Positions 27,589-34,407 of a stretch of 64,000 nucleotides of DNA are shown here, piece after piece. The notes below the pieces were generated by a model that saw only the letters and a program-made list of their open reading frames with translations, was not told the origin of the DNA and did no database searches. The stretch comes from Pseudonocardia alni (lineage in GTDB: Bacteria > Actinomycetota > Actinomycetes > Mycobacteriales > Pseudonocardiaceae). Where the stretch lies: assembly GCF_002813375.1 (NCBI RefSeq), contig NZ_PHUJ01000003.1:2232001-2296000 (forward strand). The letters run 5' to 3'. A program made the translations under genes and the position numbers. Position 1 is the first letter of the stretch. Each line of letters begins with the position of its first letter.

Positions 27589-28350
27589 TCAGCCGGCGCT
27601 GCCCTTGGCGTTCCACCCGCCGTCGACGGGCAGGACCTCCCCGGTGAGGAAGGACGCGTCCTCCGACAGCAGGAACGCGGCCGCGGCGGCGATGTCGGCG
27701 GGCGTGCCGAGCCGCGGGATCAGGTGGGCCGCGACGAAGTTCTCCCGCATGCCCTCGGTGATCCCGGCGAGGATCGGGGTGTCGATCGTGCCCGGGCAGA
27801 TGCAGTTCACCCGGATCCCGCGCGGGCTGTACTCCATCGCGACCTGCTGGGTGAGGCTGACGACGCCGCCCTTGGCCGCGCTGTAGGCGGCCAGGTTCTC
27901 CAGGCCCTTGAGCGCCGCCATCGACCCGATGTTGAGGATCGACCCGCCCCCGCCGTCGAGCATCCGCGGGATGACGGCCTGCATCCCCAGCCAGACGCCC
28001 TTGAGGTCGGTGTCGACGACGTGGTCCCACCCGGCCTCGTCGAGGTCGACGACGTTGTCCGGCCCGAGGGTGTTGGTGACGCCCGCGACGTTGCCGAGGG
28101 CGTGCACCCCGCCGAACCCGCCGACGGCCTCGTCGACCAGGCGCTTCCAGTCGCCCGGGCGGCGCACGTCCATCACGACGTGCGCGGCCCGCCCGCCGGC
28201 GTCGACGATCTCGCGGGCGGTCGTGTCGTCGTCCTGCAGGTCGCCGACCACCACCGCGGCGCCCTCCGCGGCCAGCCGCAGCGCAATGCCGCGGCCGATC
28301 CCCTGCGCTCCGCCGGTGATGACGGCGACCTTCCCGTCGAACCTGTTCAT
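27589..28350 (-). CDS. Short-chain dehydrogenase/reductase
   Basis: 253 aa classical SDR: cofactor motif TGGAQGIGRG (residues 12-21), GDLQDDD after beta2 (favouring NAD), NVAGV, catalytic Ser near SILNIGSMAAL, YSAAK (Tyr156, Lys160), and C-terminal FLTGEVLPVDGGW. Oxidises or reduces an alcohol or ketone of a catabolic intermediate. Start ATG 28350 with GGAG; an in-frame ATG at 28374 is possible. Thirty bases after the LLM gene. Confidence 0.88.
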   Translation of the reverse strand: MNRFDGKVAVITGGAQGIGRGIALRLAAEGAAVVVGDLQDDDTTAREIVDAGGRAAHVVMDVRRPGDWKRLVDEAVGGFGGVHALGNVAGVTNTLGPDNVVDLDEAGWDHVVDTDLKGVWLGMQAVIPRMLDGGGGSILNIGSMAALKGLENLAAYSAAKGGVVSLTQQVAMEYSPRGIRVNCICPGTIDTPILAGITEGMRENFVAAHLIPRLGTPADIAAAAAFLLSEDASFLTGEVLPVDGGWNAKGSAG

Positions 28351-28379
28351 GCTCGCTCCGATCTCGAAGGGCATCGGGG

Positions 28380-29489
28380 TCAGGCCCGGCCGAGGGCCAC
28401 GTTCGCCAGCCGCTCGCGGCGGGCCATGTTCTCCCGCGGGGTGAACTGCGGGGTGACGTAGCGGGCGAACAGCTCCAGGGAGCGGTTCCAGCGGTCGGTC
28501 GTCACCCAGTCCCGGGTGTTGATGAGGAAGGTGCCGAAGCCGCCGGTCTGCTCCTCCAGCTCCCTGATCGACCGGATGCAGTCCTCCGGGCTGCCGACGA
28601 TCCAGGGGATCTCCTCGACCATCCACTCGAAAGTGAGGTCGGCGTCGTCCATCCCGTGGCCCTTCTTCATGAGGGCGCCGAGGCCGAGGCCGAGCAGGTA
28701 CTCGTAGGAGCGTCGTACGCCCTCCCGGATCTCGTTCATCGCCTGGTTGCGGGAGTCGGAGACGTAGACCTCGCGGCTGACCCGCCAGTTCCGCCGCGCC
28801 TGCGCGGGGTCGAGTCCCGCCTGCTCGGCGGCGCCGACGAGCGCGGCGGCGTGGGCCGCGAGGTCGGGCGCGTCGGGGTAGCCGCGGTTGTCGGTGGGCG
28901 CGAAGTAGACCGAGAGGGCCTTCCAGCCCTTCTCGCCGCACCGCGCGTAGTTGTGGGTGCCGGTGAGCCCGGCGATCGCGAACGGCGGGACCTCCTGGTA
29001 GGGCCCGACCTGCAGCTGGCGGTTCTCGTACTTCCAGTAGAGGCCCTCGTAGCTGACCGGCTCCTCGGAGGTCAGCAGCTGCCAGATGATCTCCAGCGCC
29101 TCGTTCGTGCGGGGCTTGGCCTCGGAGCGCTCCAGCCCGAACAGGGCCTGGTCGGTCGGCAGCCCGCCGCCGCCGAAGCCGTACTCGAGACGGCCGTGGG
29201 TGAGGTGGTCGAGGAACGCGAGGCGCTCCGCCACCTGGAACGGGTCCTGGTAGGGCAGGTTGACCACGCCGGTGCCGAGCCGGATGCGGCTGGTGACCGC
29301 GGACGCCTTGGCGATCATGTACTCGGGCACCGGGACGTTCTCGAAGCCGCCGGTGTGGTGCTCGCCGATCCAGTACTCGTGGAAGCCCAGCTTCTCCGCC
29401 AGCACGATGTCGTCGATGTCCCGGTCGTAGGACAGCGTCCAGTTCTCGTGCGGGGGGTGCTCGGGCATCGTGAACAAGCCGAACCGCAT
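28380..29489 (-). CDS. Luciferase-like (LLM class) flavin-dependent oxidoreductase
   Basis: 369 aa TIM-barrel protein of the bacterial luciferase superfamily: MRFGLFTMPEHPP at the N-terminus, LGFHEYWIGEHHTGGFENVPVPEYM, VTSRIRLGTGVVNLP, DHLTHGRLEYGFGGG, and IVGSPEDCIRSIRELEEQTGGFGTFLI. It would use reduced flavin and oxygen for a monooxygenation, possibly Baeyer-Villiger or hydroxylation. ATG 29489 with AGGAGG. First gene of its operon, under the promoter at 29563-29591 and divergent from the thiolase/P450 operon. Confidence 0.88.
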   Translation of the reverse strand: MRFGLFTMPEHPPHENWTLSYDRDIDDIVLAEKLGFHEYWIGEHHTGGFENVPVPEYMIAKASAVTSRIRLGTGVVNLPYQDPFQVAERLAFLDHLTHGRLEYGFGGGGLPTDQALFGLERSEAKPRTNEALEIIWQLLTSEEPVSYEGLYWKYENRQLQVGPYQEVPPFAIAGLTGTHNYARCGEKGWKALSVYFAPTDNRGYPDAPDLAAHAAALVGAAEQAGLDPAQARRNWRVSREVYVSDSRNQAMNEIREGVRRSYEYLLGLGLGALMKKGHGMDDADLTFEWMVEEIPWIVGSPEDCIRSIRELEEQTGGFGTFLINTRDWVTTDRWNRSLELFARYVTPQFTPRENMARRERLANVALGRA

Positions 29490-29562
29490 CGGTCGGACCT
29501 CCTGGCCGCACTCGGCCGGCGTGACCTCGTTGCCAAACGCCGGGTTGTTTTCAGTCCGACAA

Positions 29563-29591
29563 ACAGTGACCTGGTTCACCCGAGCTGTCAA
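29563..29591 (-). promoter_or_regulatory. Promoter of the LLM-SDR-PaaK operon
   Basis: On the minus strand TTGACA (29591-29586), 17 bases, CACTGT (29568-29563), about 75 bases before the start codon. The divergent gap 29490-29690 is noticeably AT-richer than the surroundings and carries a repeated TTGTTTTCA motif near 29546 and 29652 that may be a regulator site; the TetR gene at 33324 is the natural candidate. Confidence 0.6.
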
Positions 29592-29690
29592 GAACTCCGC
29601 TCGAAGCAGGAAAGACCGCCTCTGTGCGTCGTTGATAACTGACCCTTGGTTTGTTTTCATGGCGGGACACCCGACCCAGGAGAGCCACCC

Positions 29691-30089
29691 GTGCCGCACG
29701 CCGACGCCGTCGACCCACGCCCCCGTTCCGAGCTCGACGCCGACGGGACGTGGCGGCTCGCCGGGCTGCGCTGTCCGGGGTGCGCGGCCGTCTCCGCGCA
29801 CGTGTGGCCGCGGTGCCCGGCGTGCGGCGGACCGGTGGAGCGGACGTCGTTCGGTCCGGGCGGCACCGTCTGGAGCAGCACCGTCGTCCGGATCCCGGTC
29901 GCCGGCCGGGAGCCACCCGTCGCGCTGGCCTACGTCGACCTCGACGACGGGCCACGCGTCCTCGCCCACGCTCCGCTCGGACCGGACGCGCCGCCGGTCG
30001 GCTCCCGGGTCGTGCTCGTCGCGCCGACCGCGGCGGGCGACCCGGCGGTCGGTACGGCGCCCGGCACCGGCGCGGGGGTCGCGCCGTGA
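29691..30089 (+). CDS. Zinc-ribbon/OB-fold protein (DUF35, acyl-CoA-associated)
   Basis: 132 aa. A rubredoxin-like zinc ribbon, CPGCAAVSAHVWPRCPACGG, is followed by a short OB-fold (VERTSFGPGGTVWSSTVVRIPVAGREPPVALAYVDLDDG). DUF35 proteins form complexes with SCP2-type thiolases or with MaoC hydratases in steroid and fatty-acid degradation, channelling CoA substrates; the gene next door is such a thiolase. GTG 29691 with AGGAGA; the ATG at 29646 has no ribosome site. The stop overlaps the thiolase start (GTGA). Confidence 0.85.
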   Translation: MPHADAVDPRPRSELDADGTWRLAGLRCPGCAAVSAHVWPRCPACGGPVERTSFGPGGTVWSSTVVRIPVAGREPPVALAYVDLDDGPRVLAHAPLGPDAPPVGSRVVLVAPTAAGDPAVGTAPGTGAGVAP

Positions 30090-31216
30090 CCGGGGTCGCG
30101 GTGCACGGCGTCGGCACCTCCCATTTCGGGCGCAGGCCCGACCGGGACGCCGTCGCGCTCGTGCACGACGCGGTGTCCGAGGCGCTCTCCGACGCCGGGA
30201 ACCCGGCACTCGACGCGGTCTGGGTCGGCACGGTGTTCGGCGCGCCCGGGGTGGCCCAGCGGTCGCTGCGCGCGCTCGGGGTCACCGGGATCCCGGTGGT
30301 GACGGTCGAGAACGCCTGTGCGAGCGGGACGACGGCCTTCGCCGAGGCCTGCGAAGCCGTCCGTTCCGGCCGCTACGGGCGGGTGCTCGCGCTCGGCGTC
30401 GAGCGGATGAGCGCGGCGTTCGACGGCGCGATCACCCCCGAGCCGTCCGACCCGGAGCAGGCATCGGGCCTCGCCCTGCCCGCTCTCTACGCCATGAGCG
30501 CCGCCCGCTACCTGGCGCTCGGCGCCGTCACGCACGCGCAGCTGGCGGCGGTGTCGGTGAAGAACCACGCGCACGCCCTGCACAACCCCCGCGCCCAGTA
30601 CGCGGGGTCCTACACCGTCGAGCAGGTGCTCGGGTCCCGCATGATCAGCGACCCCCTGACCCTGCTGCAGTGCTGCCCGACCTCCGACGGCGCCGCCGCG
30701 GCGGTGCTCGGACCGGCCCGCGGAACGGGCCGCGAGGTGACCGTGCGCGGAGTGGCGCTGCGCAGCGGCGCGCCGTGGAACGAGCGGTCGCCCCACGTGT
30801 GGGGGTACGACCTGACCCGCGACACGGCCGCCGACGCGCTCGCCGCCGCCGGCCTGGACTCGGTGTCCGACGTCGACGTCGTGGAGGTGCACGACGCCTT
30901 CACGATCGGCGAGATCGTCACCGTCGAAGCGCTCGGGCTGGTGCCTCCCGGTGCGGGCGGACGGGCCGCCGAGACCGGCCTGACCGCACTCGGCGGCCGG
31001 CACCCGGTGAACCCGTCCGGCGGGCTGCTCTCCCGCGGCCACCCGCTCGGCGCGACCGGGCTCGCCCAGGTCGCGGAGATCGTGTGGCAGCTACGCGGCG
31101 AGGCGGCGGACCGGCAGGTCGACGGGGCCCGGATCGGTCTGGTCGAGACGATGGGCGGCGGCGTCTCGGTCCTCGACGGCAACGCCTGCGTCGTCGCCGT
31201 CCTGGAGGCACCGTGA
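30086..31216 (+). CDS. Thiolase-family protein (SCP2/Ltp type)
   Basis: 376 aa. Has the nucleophile Cys in VENACASGTTAFAEA, the KNHAHALHNPRAQYAG block, EVHDAFTIGEIVTVEALG and the C-terminal GGLLSRGHPLGATGLAQVAE His motif. The second catalytic Cys of classical thiolases is not in its usual place, as in SCP2/Ltp-type proteins, which often act as retro-aldolases or thiolases with a DUF35 partner. GTG start overlapping the DUF35 stop and a stop overlapping the P450 start, so tightly coupled. Confidence 0.88.
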   Translation: MTGVAVHGVGTSHFGRRPDRDAVALVHDAVSEALSDAGNPALDAVWVGTVFGAPGVAQRSLRALGVTGIPVVTVENACASGTTAFAEACEAVRSGRYGRVLALGVERMSAAFDGAITPEPSDPEQASGLALPALYAMSAARYLALGAVTHAQLAAVSVKNHAHALHNPRAQYAGSYTVEQVLGSRMISDPLTLLQCCPTSDGAAAAVLGPARGTGREVTVRGVALRSGAPWNERSPHVWGYDLTRDTAADALAAAGLDSVSDVDVVEVHDAFTIGEIVTVEALGLVPPGAGGRAAETGLTALGGRHPVNPSGGLLSRGHPLGATGLAQVAEIVWQLRGEAADRQVDGARIGLVETMGGGVSVLDGNACVVAVLEAP

Positions 31217-32487
31217 CCACCACCCCGTCCGACGCCGCCCCGTTCGACGCCGACAGCGCCGACCTGCTCTCCTCGGAGGCCGTGGCCGACCCGTACCCGT
31301 TGCTCGCCGCGCTGCGCGAGCACGACCCGGTGCACTGGAGCCCGCGGTACCGCTCCTGGTTCCTCACCCGGTACGACGACGTCGACGCCGCACTGCGCGA
31401 CGTGCGCTTCTCCTCCGACCGGATCGCGCCGTACCGGCGAGCCAAGCTCGACCGGCCCGGTGCCGACGCCGGGCTCCGGTACGCCTTCGGGGTCCTCGAG
31501 GAGTGGATGGTCTTCAAGGACCCGCCGGACCACACCCGGCTCCGCAAGCTGCTCAGCCGCGGGTTCACCCCGCGCGCGGTGGCCCGGATCCGGCCGCGGG
31601 TCGAGAAGCTCGCCGACGAGCTCCTCGACGCGGCGATCTCGTCGGGGGCGGGCACCCTCGACGTCGTCCGGGACGTCGCCTACCCGCTGACCGCCTCGGT
31701 CATCGCCGAGATGCTCGGGGTCCCCCGGCGCGACCAGGACGACTTCAAGGTCTGGTCGGACCGCATCACCGGTCTGGTGTTCGGCGGGCTGGGCGACGAC
31801 GGGCGGCACGCCGACGGCGCAAGCGGGATGGCCGAGCTGACCGGCTACCTGGCCGACCTGGTCGCGGCGCACGAGCGCGAGCCCGCCGACGACCTGCTCT
31901 CGGCGCTGATCAGCGCGCGCGACGAGCACGACTCGCTGAGCCACGACGAGGTCGTCGCCACCGGAGTGCTGCTGCTGTTTGCCGGGCACGAGACGACCAC
32001 CAACCTGATCGGCAGCGCGGTGCTCGCGCTGCTGCGCCATCCTGGGCAGCGCGCCCTGCTCGACGCCGAGCCGCAGCTATGGACCGCCGCGGTCGAGGAG
32101 GTGCTCCGGTACGACGGCCCCGCCAAGACCGTCGCGCGGGTGATGGCAGCGGACGTGGAGCTGCGCGGACGGACCCTGCGCCGCGGGGACCGCGTGTTCC
32201 TCAGCCCGTCGGCCGCGAACCGCGACCCGGCGGTGTTCGAGGACGCGGACAGCTTCGACATCGGCCGCCGCGCGGGCCGCCAGCTCGGGTTCGGGGTCGG
32301 GCTGCACTACTGCCTGGGCGCACCGCTGGCACGGATGGAAGCGGCCGTCGCCGTCCCCCGGGTGCTGGCGCGGGTGCCCGCGCAGACCGTCGACGAGGAC
32401 CGGTTGCGGTGGGCGCCGGTGCTGCTGTCGCGCGGGATGGAACGCCTGCCGGTGCGGCTGCACCCGGATCCGCCGGGAGCCCGGTGA
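31213..32487 (+). CDS. Cytochrome P450
   Basis: 424 aa soluble bacterial P450. Shows DPPDHTRLRKLLSRGFTPRAV, I-helix oxygen site LLLFAGHETTTNLIGSA, ExxR in AVEEVLRYDGP, the meander AANRDPAVFEDADSFDIGR and the haem-thiolate loop FGVGLHYCLGAPLARME. Needs external ferredoxin/reductase, none nearby. Probably hydroxylates the substrate of this catabolic cluster. GTG start with GTGA overlap on the thiolase stop. Confidence 0.95.
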   Translation: MTTTPSDAAPFDADSADLLSSEAVADPYPLLAALREHDPVHWSPRYRSWFLTRYDDVDAALRDVRFSSDRIAPYRRAKLDRPGADAGLRYAFGVLEEWMVFKDPPDHTRLRKLLSRGFTPRAVARIRPRVEKLADELLDAAISSGAGTLDVVRDVAYPLTASVIAEMLGVPRRDQDDFKVWSDRITGLVFGGLGDDGRHADGASGMAELTGYLADLVAAHEREPADDLLSALISARDEHDSLSHDEVVATGVLLLFAGHETTTNLIGSAVLALLRHPGQRALLDAEPQLWTAAVEEVLRYDGPAKTVARVMAADVELRGRTLRRGDRVFLSPSAANRDPAVFEDADSFDIGRRAGRQLGFGVGLHYCLGAPLARMEAAVAVPRVLARVPAQTVDEDRLRWAPVLLSRGMERLPVRLHPDPPGAR

Positions 32488-32504
32488 CCGGGAAGGATGA
32501 GCGG

Positions 32505-33305
32505 ATGGACGACATGCCGGCACCGGCACCGGCACAGCTGCCCGGTGCGTTCCGGCTGGACGGCCGGGTCGCGGTCGTGACCGGGGCGTCGTCCGGGCTG
32601 GGTGCCTGCTTCGCGCACGTACTGGCCGGTGCGGGCGCCGACGTCGTGCTCGGCGCGCGCCGGGCCGACCGCCTGGAACAGGTGCGGCGCTCGGTCGCCG
32701 CCACCGGGCGTCGCGCCGTCGCCGTCGTCACCGACGTGGCCAACCCGGACCACTGCGAGGCGCTGGTCGACGCCGCGGTCACCGGACTGGGCCGGGTCGA
32801 CGTCCTGGTCAACAACGCCGGCACCGGCTACGCCGCCCGCGCGGAGACCGACGACCACGGGCGGGCGGCCGCGCTGCTGGAGGTCAACCTGCTGGGGGCC
32901 TACGCGATGGCCGCGGCCGCGGGCCGGCGGATGATCGACGCGGGCCGCGGCGGCGCGATCGTCAACGTCTCCTCGGTGCTCGGGCTGACCGCCGGGACCG
33001 TGCCGCAGGCGGCCTACTCGGCGTCGAAGGCGGGGCTGACCGGACTCACCCGGGACCTGGCGGCACAGTGGGCCCGGCACGGCGTCCGGGTCAACACGCT
33101 GGCCCCCGGCTGGTTCGCCTCGGAGATGACCGGCCCGCTGCTGGAGCACCCGCGCGGGCGCGACGCCGTCGTCGACCGGATCCCGCTGGGCCGCCTCGGC
33201 GAGCACGACGAGCTGGCCGGGCCGCTGCTGCTGCTCGCGTCGCCGGCCGGCTCGTACCTGACGGGCACGACGCTGTGCGTCGACGGCGGCTGGACGATGC
33301 ACTGA
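32505..33305 (+). CDS. Short-chain dehydrogenase/reductase
   Basis: 266 aa classical SDR: TGASSGLGACF, LGARRADRLEQV, NNAGTG, SSVLGLTAGT, YSASKAG and the C-terminal YLTGTTLCVDGGW. I place the start at ATG 32505 with GGAAGG eight bases upstream; a GTG at 32484 overlapping the P450 stop (GTGA) is equally possible and would continue the overlap pattern. Likely oxidises the product of the P450. Confidence 0.87.
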   Translation: MDDMPAPAPAQLPGAFRLDGRVAVVTGASSGLGACFAHVLAGAGADVVLGARRADRLEQVRRSVAATGRRAVAVVTDVANPDHCEALVDAAVTGLGRVDVLVNNAGTGYAARAETDDHGRAAALLEVNLLGAYAMAAAAGRRMIDAGRGGAIVNVSSVLGLTAGTVPQAAYSASKAGLTGLTRDLAAQWARHGVRVNTLAPGWFASEMTGPLLEHPRGRDAVVDRIPLGRLGEHDELAGPLLLLASPAGSYLTGTTLCVDGGWTMH

Positions 33306-33323
33306 GCGGGAAGGGGTGAGCTG

Positions 33324-33959
33324 ATGCCGCGACCGAGTCGCTGGCCGGACCTCGTGCGTGCGGCTGGGGAGGAGTTCCGGGAGCACGGCTACGACAACGC
33401 GACGCTGGAGAGCATCGGGGCCCGGGTCGGGATCCTGAAGGGCAGTGTCTACAACTACGTCGGCAGTAAGGAGGAGCTGCTGCTCGCCGTCGTCGACCAG
33501 CCTGCGCAGGCGCTGCTCGCCGAGCTCGACCGGCTGCGGGCCGACACCGGCAGCAGCGTGGCGATGCGGCTGCGCGAGCTGATCCGGACCCAGATCCGGA
33601 TCTTCTCCGACTACTACCCGGCCGCGTTCGTGTACCTGCAGCACGTCGGCCGGTTCCGGTCGCCGGTCTTCGCCCGGTTCGACGACATGGACCGCCGCTA
33701 CATCGCCGCGGTCGAGTCGCTGCTGGCCGAGGGGGTGGACAAGGGTGAGTTCTCGCTGGCGGGCTCGCCCGCCGTGGCCGCCCGCGCCGTCGTCGGCATG
33801 CTCGACTGGATGCAGCACTGGTTCACCCCGCAGAGCGGTGAGGCCGACGCGCGCCTCGCCGACGAGCTCTTCGCGATCGCGCTCGGCGGCCTGCTCACCG
33901 CGGGTGGGGTGCACAGCCTGACCCGGGGGCTCCCGTACGAGGCGCCCCCGCAGGGCTGA
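33324..33959 (+). CDS. TetR-family regulator
   Basis: 211 aa. N-terminal helix-turn-helix (AAGEEFREHGYDNATLESIGARVGILKGSVYNYVGSKEELLLAVV, about 12-58) and an all-helical ligand domain with FVYLQHVGRFRSPVFARFDDMDRRYI, like KstR2/FadR-type TetR proteins that bind acyl-CoA. Eighteen bases after the SDR, so probably autoregulated as the last gene of the thiolase/P450 operon. Confidence 0.88.
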   Translation: MPRPSRWPDLVRAAGEEFREHGYDNATLESIGARVGILKGSVYNYVGSKEELLLAVVDQPAQALLAELDRLRADTGSSVAMRLRELIRTQIRIFSDYYPAAFVYLQHVGRFRSPVFARFDDMDRRYIAAVESLLAEGVDKGEFSLAGSPAVAARAVVGMLDWMQHWFTPQSGEADARLADELFAIALGGLLTAGGVHSLTRGLPYEAPPQG

Positions 33960-33972
33960 GGCCCGCCCTCGG

Positions 33973-34407
33973 TCAGCCGCCCTCCTGGGCCAGCGCGACG
34001 AGGATCCCGCCCGGCCCGCGCAGGTAGGCCAGGGTGTGCGCGCCGAACGTCACGACGTCGCCGACCGGCTCGGCACCGTGGCCGCGCAGCCGCTCCACGG
34101 TCTCCGCCAGGTCGGTGACGGCGAACATGACCCGCCGGATGCCGAGCACGTTCACCGCGGCGCCCGGATCACCCACCGGCGACGACGGCGACCCGAACCG
34201 CATCAGCTCCAGCCGGCCGTGGCCGTCGGGCGTCCGCACGACGGCCATGTCGCACCGCACGCCGTCGAGGCCGACGAGCCGGTCGACGTCCGGGCCGGAC
34301 ACCGTCGCCCGGCCCTCCACCTCCAGCCCGAGGGCCGCGAAGAACGCGACCGCCGCATCGAGGTCGTCGACGACGACGCCGAGGTTGTCCATCCGCAGGA
34401 CCGTCAT
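33973..34407 (-). CDS. VOC (glyoxalase/bleomycin-resistance/dioxygenase) superfamily protein
   Basis: 144 aa with two beta-alpha-beta-beta-beta modules: DNLGVVVDDLDAAVAFFAALGLEVEGR first, GIRRVMFAVTDLAETVERLRGHGAEPVGDV then YLRGPGGILVALAQE second. Several members bind a metal and modify or sequester antibiotics; the typical His near the first strand is absent, so activity is unclear. The ATG overlaps the rph stop by four bases (ATGA) with its own GGGAGGA, so it is co-translated with the rifampin phosphotransferase gene. A helper role in drug response is inferred only from that. Confidence 0.85.
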   Translation of the reverse strand: MTVLRMDNLGVVVDDLDAAVAFFAALGLEVEGRATVSGPDVDRLVGLDGVRCDMAVVRTPDGHGRLELMRFGSPSSPVGDPGAAVNVLGIRRVMFAVTDLAETVERLRGHGAEPVGDVVTFGAHTLAYLRGPGGILVALAQEGG

